From contig BQUP01000013.1 of the NCBI GenBank assembly GCA_022835595.1, positions 1 through 64,000 on the forward strand: 64,000 nucleotides of DNA. Reading direction: 5' to 3'. A program made the translations under genes and the position numbers. The notes under the pieces were generated by a model. That model was not told the origin of the DNA. It saw only the letters and a list, made by a program, of their open reading frames with translations, and searched no databases. Source of the stretch: Cystobasidium ongulense. Lineage: Eukaryota; Basidiomycota; Cystobasidiomycetes; Cystobasidiales; Cystobasidiaceae. Positions 36,172-47,948 of the stretch are shown one piece after another. The first letter of the stretch is position 1. Every line of letters starts with the position of its first letter.

Positions 36172-37175
36172 ATGGAAAAGGTCGCGATGGCATCAACGTC
36201 CAGTGTGAATACTCAAAATAATTCTCGCCCGGTCGTGCTGGTAACAGGCGCAGCTGGCGGCGGTATTGGAACATGTACAGCGATCCGGTTTGCGGAAGCA
36301 GGCTACAATGTAGTAGCTACCGACATCAAGCCATTGGAAAGTGTTCAAAAAGCTGTCGAAGATGCTGGAGCGAAGTGCCTCGCGCTACATCTCGACGTTT
36401 GCAAGTCGGATAGTGTGCAAGCAGGTATGTTCTGGCAAAAACGACCTGTCTCGAAAATGCTAACTTTTAGTGGGGCTGTTTGCATAGCTGTCAAGCAAGC
36501 CCTGGAGACATTTGGCAAGGTGAGCTCAAACACTCCCTGTCTGCAGCACAGAATAAGACTGACTTTCATCCTGTCCAGATTGACTGCCTCGTCAACAATG
36601 CGGCAGCTTCGTTAGGGACCGGGCTGTAAGCTCTGCCTGAGTCTACTAAGTGTGATCTCTACCTAATAAATCTGGATGCTTTCAGCCACGACTGCACCGA
36701 TGAAGTCTGGGATGATAGCATTCAACTGACGCTGAAGAGCGTCTTCTTGGTCTCGAAAGCAGTGCTACCGTCCATGATGGAGCGAAAGAGCGGAGTCATA
36801 ATAAACATAGCATCAGTGAATGGGCAATCAGGTATTGGAGAAGAAGCCTACTCAGCTGCCAAAGCTGGCGTTATCAACCTGACCTCAAACATGGCTGTCC
36901 GATACGGGCCAAATGGCATACGAGCAGTGTGCATTGCCCCTGGGACCATAGAGACACATTTATGGAAAGAAAGGCTAGCGAAGAGTCCCAAAGTCCTAGA
37001 AAACCTGAAGAAATACTATCCTCTCGGGCGGATCGGTCAAGGCAGAGATGTGGCGAATGCAGCTTACTTTCTGGCTTCACCCGAAGCAAGCTGGATTACC
37101 GGCACGACTCTCAACGTAGACGGAGGACTTATGGCCGGCAGTTCGCAACTGCAGAAAGATCTAGTGCCCGAATAA
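36172..37175 (+). CDS. Short-chain dehydrogenase/reductase
   Basis: Exons: 36172-36424, 36488-36519, 36579-36625 and 36686-37175, about 273 residues. Classical SDR marks: TGAAGGGIG cofactor loop, an acidic residue after strand 2 (VVATDIKP, favouring NAD), CLVNNAAAS, the catalytic Ser in NIASVNGQSG, and EAYSAAKAG with Tyr and Lys. IAPGTIETHLW and GTTLNVDGG follow as usual. Two starts are possible, 36172 (MEKVAMASTSS) or the ATG at 36187. Closest in plan to FabG-like or glucose/gluconate dehydrogenases; the substrate is unknown. Confidence 0.9.
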
Positions 37176-37363
37176 GAACGAGTTGTCCATGACGAAGGCC
37201 GGGCTTGCCAGGACAAGTACATGTAGCTGTATGGATGTGACTTCCTGTCATGAGGGGGTGGTAAATGTCGAAGTACTCTTACAAATAGTATCAATGGATC
37301 TAATGGACAGTGTCCGTTCGAGACTAGCAGACGAGTCATGAAGGCAGAAATATTCCATGGCAG

Positions 37364-38754
37364 CTATGCATTGTCGGATGCAAGTTCTATCGGGCATTCT
37401 AGGCTAGTCACTGTCGTTCCAGTTGTCTTCTCGCCAATGAGACCTCGAACTCCCATTTTGATCTCCACAGTAAAGTCTAATCCGGGCCGCTGCACGCCGT
37501 TGTACTTGTGCGCACAAGCATTGTAGAAATCCTTCCACGTAGTATCGCTCTCATTGTTGCCGCGATAGAAGAAACGGAGATCTATCGATGTTGGCGTGAG
37601 CTTCCGACCCGGAAAATTGCTGCGTCCGTCGGTGATGCCTCCTTCCGCAACCTTCTTGCTCGTATTCAAATCGTACAGACTGACCGTGAACGCCGTGAAA
37701 TGGAACTGTACGGGAAAAGGCCAGCACGATGGAAGCATGAGAAGCGTTAAAGCCAAACTACAGTGCAACGCTGACGTACAGGAATCCAGTTAGAGCGACC
37801 GTCGATAGCCACATTGAGCTGAGCGTTCCAATTGAAGAGCGCGGGTAGACGCGTGAAAGTGACGTTGCGATTGTCAGCTGTTAAGGGCGTATCCACAGAC
37901 AGCTCGAGTGACGGCACGCGTGGTATAACGAAGAAAAGCAGTGCACCGAGACTGCAGGGGAGGAAAGAGTCGCATCCGTCTGGTCAGCATAAGCTCGCAA
38001 TTGCATTCTGCACGTGACGGAGAAGTGGCGAAACGAAATGACACACCAGCAAAGAAATCCGAAGACTACGAAGATGAAGTATCTCCATTTCATTGCCCTT
38101 TTAGCGCTCTTGAACCAGCCCTTGTATAGCCCGCTTCCACTCTTGGGCTTCTCGGTGATAGCTTTGCTCCGACGACCTTCATCTATGTCCCAGTCTTTGC
38201 CTAATTCAGGCGTAGGGACTAGCTCTCCCCCTGCCATTGACATACGGTTGCCTTTCGCGAGAAGTGAAGTCTGTGTATCGTTGGCTGTTGGTGAGCGGTC
38301 GTACGAGCTCATGCGGTCCGCCACCTTTGGTCCAACGCTGGAAGAATAGGGCCGAAAAGCATCAGAAACAAGCTGAACGGGTTGGCTCAGGGCAGGTGTA
38401 TACGCACTTGTTGAAGTCACCATACAGGTCTGGAGTTTGGGCTGAAGGTGATGGCTGCTGATGGTATGGATCATATTGCGCATGCTCGTCCTGTCTCTGG
38501 GAAATCTGGGAATAATAGCTATCTCGCTGTGCTCCAGCTGCGTTCAAAGGCGGACGAACTCCACTTGGGCTATAGCTGCCGTAATCTGCACCACTGTAGA
38601 ACACACTGCTTCTGTTGCCTGTGCTGATGTAGCTGTCTCTATTGTTCGTGCCGCTGGGTCCTCCTCCTCCGTAGAAACTCGACACAGGTCGAGGAGCTTG
38701 CGTCGAGTCTCGCGGTCCATTCGACATGCTCCGCTGCTGTCGTGGCTGAGACAT
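37364..38754 (-). CDS. LEA_2-type single-pass membrane protein
   Basis: From ATG 38754 the protein begins with a Tyr/Ser/Gly-rich disordered domain (MSQPRQQRSMSNG...; several SYxSG and DSYYSQ repeats), continues through an intron near 38402-38345 to a linker with KDWDIDEGRR and a basic patch (WFKSAKRAMKWR). One membrane helix (YFIFVVFGFLCWLGALLFFV, joined over an intron) is followed by an immunoglobulin-like LEA_2 domain: VPSLELSVDTPLTADNRNVT, LNVAIDGRSNWIPV, then FTAFTVSLYDLNT and SIDLRFFYRG. The end is LTSLECPIELAS type. This plan matches plant NDR1/HIN1 and fungal membrane LEA proteins of unknown function; the LEA_2 domain would face the lumen or outside. Confidence 0.75.
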
Positions 38755-39041
38755 GCCTGTGTCTATTACTACCCTCGAGACAATCTGAAGTTGAGCAGCT
38801 GCAGAGATATTCTGTGCAGCCCGATGGACTGCTGGCTGGCATTGTGAAGGGGACCATGCTTGGAATGTGGCGTAAATCGCTGTTTGGGCGTGAATGCATT
38901 TGAGAGAGGAAAGAACACGATATGCTACATGTACTGAGGGATGTGGTACTATTCTACCACAGCCAACACTGTTCTGGATGCTTACTGCTGTTGCCGGGCT
39001 TGACTAGCGAGAGCCAGCGAGGTTTTCACTTGTCATCAAAT

Positions 39042-40032
39042 CTAGTCAATCGTCAAAATACTGGCAAAGGTAGCTATGAGGAGTGCCATAACGAGGAACG
39101 ACGAAATAAGCACGCTCCTTCTAGCTGGTGGAAAGTGATTGTTGTTACTAAGATGGTACTGGATAGAAATGTATCGATGTCCTCCTGCAAAAAAGAAGAG
39201 GCATCAGACGTGACAGTGGGCAACTTAGGACGTATTACGGAAGCTCACCTAATGCCATGAACACTAGTCCTAGAATGAGAAAAGTGCCTCCTATTGGCTT
39301 CCCTAGTTTCTGATACCGTTTCCTCTCTGCGTCTGTAGATAGTCCCAAAGCAAGAATCGCTTGCTGTTGCTGTTGAACAGTAGCGATGAGAGAGGTTACA
39401 GCCGCTGACAGATCTTCGGCTTGTAGTGTAGGTAGTGCCGAAACTAACGAAGAAGGCGTGCCTTGTGCACTTTGTGCGGGCCGCGTTGGGAGGGTATAGC
39501 TGGAGGAAGTCAGCCTAAAGAGCTGTGTGATAGCCACGCCGATGCTGGACAGAGCCAAGCTTGCTAAAATTCACAGAGCAAGAGGAGGTGTATCAGATGT
39601 ATGTTCGGTGATTCTGCATTCTTCAAGCAACCTACTTCGCATCCATGCTAGGAAAGTCCGTTCGTTTGCCAGGTGATCTCGAGCTACTGATCCCACATTA
39701 TCTAGGCTCAAGTCGTGGTTGGTCCAGATGCCTTTGAGTATTGTTATGACAGGGTTGTATTCTCCCTTGTTCTGCGCTCCGTTGCTGCTGCCGTTGCTAT
39801 CGTGCTGTCGGCTTCCTTCGCCAGCATGATTGTCTTCGCTAGCATCATCGTTGTTGCCGGGAGCTGACGGTCTGAAAGAACGAGCCTTGCCCTTGCTTGG
39901 TATGACGACTACCGGTGGATCGTGCTCTGCCATTCCAAGCAGGAAGGTCGAGTAGTCCTTCGCTGCGGACAGCTTGGAGTAGAGAAGACTGGTGGTCTCG
40001 TTGCTGCCAGTGGTGCTGGTGGCCGTTGGCAT
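39042..40032 (-). CDS. DUF202-domain membrane protein
   Basis: Three exons: 40032-39636, about 39562-39250 and about 39184-39042. A polar N-terminus with a basic/acidic low-complexity segment (SEDNHAGEGSRQHDS) precedes the DUF202 signature RDHLANERTFLAWMRS, followed by the helix LALSSIGVAITQLF. A Gln-rich loop (TVQQQQQAILAL) leads to a second helix (IGGTFLILGLVFMALG), and the last exon adds GGHRYISIQYHL and a third helix (LISSFLVMALLIATF). DUF202 also occurs at the C-terminus of Vtc polyphosphate proteins; here it stands alone. Function is unknown; a vacuolar or plasma-membrane location is plausible. Confidence 0.85.
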
Positions 40033-40451
40033 GGTCCAAATCAGCAGTCGCGGTGAAGACCAGCCCCAAACAGCTTCACGGAAACCTTGGTGCTGTGGGA
40101 ACTTGTCGATGCACAGGCTGAGCGATTGACAGCCATTGGCTGTACTGTCCCGTCATAAGTGGTCGAGACACATCGCAAAGGCGTGCTCATGGCGATATAC
40201 AGACGATAATCACGTGCCAGACACCGTGATCTGCATGCTTGACAGATAGTGACAGGTAGTTGGCTATCAACGGACATCCACAGCTAGGCAAAACCTCGCC
40301 TGTGGGTCGGTCACTTCAACTGGCCCGGTCCTTCCTTCGACCATGTCGGTCAGCACTGTTCGATTTTCTTCATATAGCCCACACTGAATAATCGATAATG
40401 ATTCTGCTAGTAAAGTAACAGCTATGTAATACAAGCACAGTTATATTCTAA
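40033..40451. promoter_or_regulatory. Intergenic region upstream of the DUF202 gene
   Basis: 419 bases between two minus-strand genes. It holds the DUF202 promoter and the 3' end context of neither convergent gene. AT-rich stretches near 40390-40450 may belong to the terminator of the downstream gene at 40452. No gene is seen. Confidence 0.35.
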
Positions 40452-41560
40452 TTATTCACCCTGATAAAGGCGGCCTGCCACGTTAATCTTACTTCTCTGC
40501 GAGACTTCAGGCACTCGTTTCCGACGGGGTCGTCTTACGCTCGAGTTTCGACTAAAGCCAGGTGTTAGAGGTGTGCCAGGCAGAGACGCGAAGTTGCCAG
40601 CTGTGCTGTCCATCGCAGATCGCCTCAAGCAAGCTCTGCACCTCCCTTGCCTAGTATGAATGGATGATCCACTGGTGGACAATCTACCTCCCATATTCTG
40701 CCGATAGGCTGGACTAGGATGCTCTTCCGCGATATCATCCAAGTCGCACATGCAGAACACCGAATCTCCGGCTACACTTGATGGCCCATACCCCTGGACA
40801 TTGGAGCTCTGTGAACTCGACCATCTCCCAACTGCCTGGTGAGGAAGCGGAAAGCTTGAGGGGTCGATCCTACGAGGATCAACTGGCATCGGAGGCTTGA
40901 GAAATGCAGGGATTGGTACTGCAGGAACAGCAGGATCGCTACCTACTGGACTTGCCACGTCCCAGTCATTCGGAGGATGCCACTCAATGTCCGTCTCGTC
41001 CAGGGGTCCAGATCTCACTGCCTTTCCAACCCAGAATGTAGGCGTAGGGCTGCGCGTGGGTACAAGAACGGCTCTTTGTTTGCTTGGCTTCCATTGCCAG
41101 GGCCTTCTGAAGGTTTCGCTGAAGTCGGAGACCGCTGTAGTTGGTCGTGACTGTCTTTCTGGTACGGAGAGCGACGCCGCACGAGATACCGGAGCGCTTC
41201 TCAACTGATTTGTAGGAAGATGGAATCGAAGTTCTTCAACTGTAGCTTTACTCATGCCGACTGGTTTCTTGCAAGCGGCCTGTGAACCGTCTGACGCGAA
41301 TAGCTGCGAGGCGCCTCGGATCGCACGTCTGGCACTTTTGCTGAGCCGCTCTCGCGAATCTCGACGCAGAAGGACAATGAGAACGAAGAGACCGACGAAA
41401 ATGGCTACCCCTGCGTTATGTAGACAATTCAGACAGGATTCAATAAGCACGAACCGGGCCTTTGCACGCGCCCAGACTCACCTAGGACAACGAACACCGG
41501 AATGAAAATGTTGGCTGGCAGCGCATCTTTAGGGGGAGGAGTATGGAAGGGAGTAGACAT
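40452..41560 (-). CDS. Single-pass membrane protein with Ser/Pro-rich tail
   Basis: Two exons: 41560-41482 and 41410-40452, about 346 residues. N-terminus MSTPFHTPPPKDALPANI, then one helix (FIPVFVVLGVAIFVGLFVLI) and a basic stop-transfer (LLRRDSRERLSKSARRAIR). The remaining 300 residues are low complexity, rich in Ser, Pro and Arg, with repeated SRAASLS-like phosphorylation-type motifs, a CMCDLDD island and RRPRRKR near the end. I do not recognise the family. The short outside part and long tail recall fungal membrane adaptor or septum proteins, but that is a guess. Confidence 0.7.
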
Positions 41561-42622
41561 CGAGTATTCGTAGATATCGTACAGCAAAGGTATTGAGTGA
41601 ACTCGGAACTGCTGTTCGGACACTCGTCTGCAGCTTGTCCTATTCCCGTGACATGCTACACTTCGCGTGGCCTCGTTTGACAGATGGCCCGAACCAAAGT
41701 GTGGGTAGACAGCCAAAGAGACGTGATACCTAGGCCAGGCCGAAAGACGGACACTGGCAGGCTTTTCGATGTGGGACAATCCAGCTGCAGTCGCTAAGAA
41801 ACAACAGATGAGCTGAGGATGCGAAGGCGAAGGCTAGATCAAACTTCAAGTTGGGAACAGATATCCCTTAGAAGGCGAGCATCTCTCAAGTCCAGAGGAC
41901 GATCGCGTGTGAAGTTGAAAGGCCAGGCGTGCAGACTGGGACGGCTCGCGCGCGATGTCCTTCTCGACAGCTCGAGCCTCTTGATGAGCTCCGCGTGGCC
42001 CAAGTTGCCAAACATCCTGCCCATGGTCGACACTGCGAGACACCGCGCTCGTCCCGCTCGACCGCGCGCTCGTGTGCAGACCATATCTTGACGTTCTCTG
42101 ACAAGAGACTGGTAACGTAGGGTATCGCAGCCTGATTGTATTGATGGACGCTGTTGGCTGTCAGCTTGCTTCGCGCTTGCCAAAGTGTAGCGTTTCCTAC
42201 AGAAAGGAAGGACAGTCTTCTTCGGCCATTTATACCCTGTCCGAAGCATCAGTCCTCCTCAATGATGTAAGCAACCTCTCCACGCCATCTGTTCACTTGT
42301 TACCGTGTGTTTTGCAGGAGAACGAAAAGCTAACACGGCTTCTGTCTGGGTGGCGAACTTAGGAAGCCTGTAAGCCCTGGACAGGGCTGGCTTTCGAACC
42401 TTGGCTAGTTTGTCTGATCTGAAGACTGAAAGAGTACCTTCGAGTACCTTCTCATTAAGCATATTCACCCTCCGTCAGAAGCTGCTGTGTATCAAGCTGA
42501 GGATGATCGAGTTTCGAACTGGCGCAAAGCAAGCAGGTCTTTTTGCATGGACTGTGGTCTGCTGGCAACAACAGCAGCAACACTTGCAAGACTTTGACTG
42601 GTCTCAGAGATCTCGTAGCATT
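41561..42622. other. Long divergent intergenic region, no gene recognised
   Basis: 1062 bases between two divergent starts. The minus-strand frame 41839-42249 (136 codons, Arg-rich) overlaps frames on both strands at 41820-42120. That pattern reflects GC-rich sequence without stops, not a protein. No tRNA A/B-box pair was found. The 100 bases before ATG 42623 contain CAG/CAA runs. Confidence 0.4.
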
Positions 42623-44500
42623 ATGCAAGAAGCCCCGGCAACGACGTCCAAGCTTGGCAGCGAAGTATGCGCCGGCCTGGACTGCGACAAACCAGCAGGT
42701 AGCTTATCCTGCCCGGCCTGCCTCAAGCTAGGCATCACAACAAGCAAGTTCTGCGACCAGGAATGCTTCAAGAGGAACTGGGCAACACACAAGGCGCTGC
42801 ATGTCAGACCTGCGGAAACTGTCGATGGAGTTGAAGGTCAGCATGATCGATAGCGTGCCACTTGAACTGGAGCATCAAAGACACTGCCGCAGCTTTTAAT
42901 GTTGCGACCAACTTGCTGACGCCTGTCTATCACGTCACAGTGTATGATCCATTCCCATCCAGTGCATATACTGGCCCACTCCGGGCGTGCTACCAAAAGA
43001 ACAAAATCTATGTGAGCTCGAAAAACGATAGCACAGTGTAGTATCTCTTCTGACGCTCTTAGACATACTTGACAGAACCCTCGCGACGCTTCACAGCGAC
43101 GCCATGTTCCAGATAACATTGTGAAGCCCAACTACGCTGATGACCGTAAGTTCTTTCGTATTCCATTTTTTGGCAGAAGCAAGCTCACTATACTTGCATT
43201 CGTAGCACGCGGTGATCCCAAATACAGCTTCTTGGAGAGACGAGGAAATGCGAAACCAAAAGAGCTCGAATCATGGGAACAAGAAGGCATGCGACGTGTC
43301 TGTAAAGTGAGTTTCGAATGCTCTTGTTCTTAATTGCAGTGGAATGGCCGACGCCTGACACAGTATATGTCCAGCTTTCTAGAGAGGTCTTAGATCACGC
43401 AGCAAGCTTCATTAGGCCTGGTATCACTACGAACGAACTAGGTAAGCAGATGTCTGCTAAACAAATCGACTTGGATTTCTCTAAACTGTACTACCTTGAT
43501 GCAGACGCTATCGTACACAAGGCGTGTATCGACAGAGGCGCTTATCCTTCTCCTCTAAATTACCGAAACTTCCCTAAATCTGTGTGTACATCCGTCAACG
43601 AAGTCATTTGCCATGGAATTCCAGATCTTCGGCCACTACAAGAAGGTGATATCGTTAATCTAGACGTGTCTCTGTATTACGGAGGGTAAGTCTGAGGTGA
43701 TTCCAGCCTTCTCGTCATTGAGTAATCTGACCATACTATTGTCGAATCAGATTCCACGGAGATCTTAATGCTACATACCCTGTGGGCAAGATTGATGCAG
43801 ATTCAGAACGATTGATCAGGACAGCTAGAGAATGTCTCGATGCGGCGATAGCTATGGCAAAGCCGGGAACGTAGGTCGTCTCGCAATCATACAGTCCGAC
43901 AGCCACGCTGAACATTTCCGGACATCTCGACAGTCTCTTCCGCGACTTTGGTGCTGTTATCGAAGCAAAGGCGAAAGAAAATGGATGCACGGTCAACAAA
44001 ACATACTGCGGACACGGTATTAATCAGCTCTTCCACCCTGCACCAAATATCCCCCACTACAAAGGCAACAAGGCGCCTCACTACCTCAAGCCTGGCCAGG
44101 TAAGCTCATATCAAACTAGGCTACCTACGCACGCAGCTTCCAGGCTGACGCGACCGGACCTTTTCTAGACGTTTACGATAGAGCCTATGATTTGCTTAGG
44201 AGCGCCCGAAGAGACACATTGGCCAGATGATGTAAGTAGTCGTCTCGAACATGAAGGCTTGGCTCTACTAACAGCGCGTGATTTGTTACGATACGCTAGT
44301 GGACCGCCGTCACCAAGGATGGCAAACGGAGTGCACAGTTCGAAGAGACTCTCTTGGTCACAGAAACAGGCGTGGAAGTACTCACAGGCGCCCCAACGAA
44401 GAGCAAGAAATCGAAACAGAATGGCGCCAAGTCCGAAAAGACTAATGGGACAGTTGACGAGGTGGCAGACAAGGTTGCTGAGGCGAAGATAGATTCATAG
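42623..44500 (+). CDS. MAP1: Methionine aminopeptidase 1 with N-terminal zinc fingers
   Basis: ATG 42623 ([13 protein letters not shown]). The N-terminal domain has the C6H2-like pattern of MAP1/MYND fingers: [34 protein letters not shown]. After introns come [27 protein letters not shown], and the peptidase: [23 protein letters not shown], the metal ligands in [17 protein letters not shown] (two Asp), GHGINQLFH (His), FTIEPM and QFEETL (two Glu). All five ligands are present. The tail is Lys-rich. The enzyme removes initiator Met co-translationally on ribosomes. About eight introns are present; that at 43442-43504 is 63 bases without an in-frame stop. The stop is 44498-44500. Confidence 0.94.
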
Positions 44501-44747
44501 AGCCATAGCAGTATCAGGACGTAGTTGAGCAAGAAACAACGGCGTGCATCGCTGTATACAGATGGCTAGGTGTTGCAATGCTACAACGTATGAACAGCTT
44601 GGTAATACAGACGTGAGATTTCCATTGTTTCATAATTGATTCATACGTTTGCTTGCCTTGCAAGGCGTCGTTTCCAAGTCTACATTCACTTCGTTTCACT
44701 TCAACCGGGAACCCAAAAATACATATACCTGGATATGCAAAGAAGAC

Positions 44748-46701
44748 CTAAACAGCGCGGCCGAAGCTGAAGTCAGGCGATCCCATGCCTCTCCCTTCCA
44801 TAGAGATCTCACGCCGGCCGAACGATCGGCTTTCTGGTGACGGCGAACCTTTCTCTACGATACTGGCATCGTCCATCTGGATCTCGACAACTTGTGTTAC
44901 CTCGACCTGATGTACCATTGATGGAGCAACACCGTATGACTGAGGCATATCGTTGACCAGCATTCGGCCTGTTCCGCGTGTTCTCGTTGGGCTGACGTGC
45001 TGCAAGCGTTTTGCTGACCATACAGTATCTTCGGATTCCTGCCGTGAATGTGCACTACCGAATTTTGGTAGCATTCCTGGACGCAACGGGGAAGATGATG
45101 GTGAAGACGAGCCAGACGATGATGAAGATTTGGTTCGGAGTCCACGAGACTGTGGAAAAAGGTTATCAGCTACATCCTCGCCTGTAGCTAAATAAGGAAG
45201 ACACACAATAATGAAGCCTAACGTCGTGGAAGCTTGAAGATAATAGGCGATAGGCGGTATCATGACCGCGGTTGCGAGTAGGTCGGGTTTGAGGTGCACA
45301 TCATAGCCCACTATGGTGTCCCAAAGCAGCATAACTTCGCACACGAAGAGCAGCACAGCGGCTAGGCCAAACTGAAGACTGAGCGTGATATAGTCGGATC
45401 GGGCTTGAGAGACAATGTTCGATCTGGACGCTCTCGAAGTTGGCTGGTGTGGCTTGTCATGGAATACATCGCTACTATCGTATTGACCGGTGATATCGAA
45501 GTCGGCAGCATACTGTCTTTGTGCAAAAACCAGGCGCGCTTTGGTGACCCGGCTGACTGCGACGAATGCAACCAGTGACAAAACGCCGGCTAGGGCTACC
45601 CAGCCACTCCATAGACCAAACGTCGGACTCCAGAGACTGCGAGCTTGCTTGACGCTTGATTGTAATCCCGAGACAACTTGCAAGAAGATGACCTGTTCGG
45701 CATTGCTGGGAGCCGACTGTTGGTCCCAAAGGACAGCATATTCGGTCATGCTCTGAGCAGCTTGGTCTGGATAGGCATCTTCGTTAGCTCACGAACAGAA
45801 CATGGCATAATGTGCATCGATAGCGGGCTTACGGACGAGTTGTTCACTGCTCTTCACCGCATTCACCAGCTTGATACCGGGGACCAGAATGGAAACAATG
45901 ACCGCCGTTGGAGCGAAGAAAATGAAGGAGTTCAGAAGCCAGCAAGGAAGACCAGCTAGGGGAGCTTGTGGTGGTAGAAGAGTATCCTCCCTTGTCCTCC
46001 TGATATCGCCCATCGCGGTAGGTACTACTAGAACGCCATAAAGAACGCCAGTGGAAGTCAACAGAATAACAACGTAGGGCGCTGTGGTGTGGTAAATCAG
46101 CCTGATTACTATCTACCCTGTTATTGACGCAACTTACCCAGCCACATCATGGTGGCCCAGCTAAGATCTTGATAGGATCGTCCTGTCGCATCATAGTAGT
46201 ATGTATGTCTAAGACATGCAATCTATCAGTCACATCATTATACAAGATGAAAGTGTTTCCCATTTACAGAAGAGCGTAGAGACCGAAAATGAAACCGGTT
46301 AGAATATGTCCGGACAGAAAGACTGTAGTCGTGTTTAGGCAGATGTATTTGCCACCTGACCGATGGTCTCGCATCTTGTACAGTGGGAGACGACCATCCT
46401 GTCTGTAACGCAGTATTAATGCTATGATTGCACCGATAATATTGCTAGTAATGGAGGCAGAAGGTCCGTGATTTCAGCACTGCGCTGTCGATCAAGCTCG
46501 ACGCGTGTAGGATCATGTGAACGTTACTCACATGAAGCTGACAACAGCGATAATGACGAAGATTGGCTTCGCCCATTTGACTTGTGGTCCACCTATCGAC
46601 TCAGATATCTTCTCAAGGTACCAAGTGAAAGGGTTGGTTCCAGGCGGGGCTGTGGCTAGGAGAGCTTGAAGCTGGGGCAGCCAGGTAGAATTGGAGGACA
46701 T
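44748..46701 (-). CDS. Orphan seven-helix membrane protein
   Basis: ATG 46701 gives MSSNSTWLPQLQALLATAPP, an N-glycosylation-type outside end (NST). Seven hydrophobic segments follow: near 46560-46520 joined to IIGAIIALILRY, TTTVFLSGHILTGFIFGLYA, APYVVILLTSTGVLYGVLVV, NSFIFFAPTAVIVSILVPG, LWSGWVALAGVLSLVAFVAV, LQFGLAAVLLFVCEVMLLWD and TTLGFIIVCLPYLATG. A long Ser-rich cytosolic tail (SSSSSGSSSPSSSP, then VHQVEVTQVVEIQ) ends the protein at 44748. About five introns are present. The plan is that of a fungal GPCR, but I see no rhodopsin Lys, Ste2/Ste3 or cAMP-receptor motif, so receptor function is inference. Confidence 0.7.
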
Positions 46702-47948
46702 CGCGGAGCCGGCCGCTGCCTATCGCTATGGAGAGTCCGAGTCGATGTCTTTCCAGGAGAGCACTGGAGTGTGATACATATGCAAGCTTGCAGAGAAGAG
46801 CAGAAAGGTCACAGAAGATAATTCATTGCTTATGCTAAATTCTCGCTCTTCTCTCGCCTTATCACTTGCGAGACTTTTGTGAAGAGTGTCTATATGTCCC
46901 ATCCCGCTAATAGTCTGCGCGCAACTGAAATAAATTTTGGACCCTTCCAACTTACTACGATCGCCTACCCTCGCTGCGGTGGTGGGTGAGCCCGGTCTAG
47001 CGGACGACGTGGCGAGGTGAAGCTTGTGGTAGATTCATGCAGGTAAGGCTGCTGCGACCTGTCACCCAAGACGCGCGCCGATCGGTTTCTGCGCTGGCGA
47101 AGGACGAGGCCTAGTAACGCGTACCAATCAAATGGGATCTCCGAAATCATCATGTTCCCGTGCACTTACTGTTGAAGTGAAATGAATGAATTAGTGGCTT
47201 CCATCGGCGGTAGCCAATTGTGAATCTGGGCGGGATAGCTGTAGACGGCAAGAGAGTGAAAGTGAGAAGGGGGGAAGCTGAGTCTTCACATTCAAGAACA
47301 TTTCGTTGCCAATCCAATCGTCTGCAAAGACTTGGTTCATAGCAAGGTTCGACTCGTAAGGAGTAAATCGGAAAAGGTGCTGTATTATAAGATTTGACCG
47401 GTAGGTCCCTACCCTACTGAAGCTGAGCTAGTTCGTTCTATGTCGAAGGTAATGCGCAGCGAAGCTCATTTAGCGCTTTGATACAGAAGACCGGAGATGT
47501 GCAATACGACAAAGATTTGCCTTGTGGAGAGACTCTTTGAGTATAGCAAGGCAGTATAATCCAGACCATGCACCTCCTGTCGGAATAGGGAGACCATGTT
47601 TTCTGATCTTGAGCGTTGAGGACTGATTATCATGGAAATCCTTGCGAATCAGAAAGACTCGGCGTAGTAGCTAGGCATCTAAGGAACACACTCAACCCTT
47701 GCAAGCTAGATGCGTTCATACGGTCCTCTTAGATTTGAGGTCGTTTCATCAGCAGCAAGACAGGCATCCTTTGACGACTTTTGGCTGAAGTGGGTGATTA
47801 ATGGGACAGATACTAGTTGCGTCGCCACTCTGACTTGCTGCCAATCCACGGCATGTCGTCCGCACACAATGCAAAAATCATGCATTGAAATTGGGGCTAT
47901 TTTGCTGCGAGGTGTCATGGAGAGGTTGCTTGTACGACAACCAACATC
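46702..47948. other. Long divergent intergenic region
   Basis: 1247 bases, the largest gap in the window. The plus-strand frame 47710-48141 overlaps the true start of the hydrolase in another frame and is rejected. A short perfect palindrome, GGTAGG-TC-CCTACC, lies at 47400-47413. GGTTCGACTC near 47346 resembles a tRNA B box, but no matching arm structure is seen. Otherwise nothing is recognised. Confidence 0.4.

Noticed and set aside
41839-42249. 136-codon minus-strand frame in the gap before MAP1
   Set aside because: Frames are open on both strands in several phases here because the sequence is GC-rich. The product is Arg-rich and without domain-like pattern.
42380-42410. GGTTCGAAAG on the minus strand as a tRNA candidate
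   Set aside because: Upstream minus-strand sequence has no A box or cloverleaf pairing.
47340-47360. GGTTCGACTC resembling a tRNA B box
   Set aside because: No matching acceptor stem, A box or anticodon arm could be built around it.
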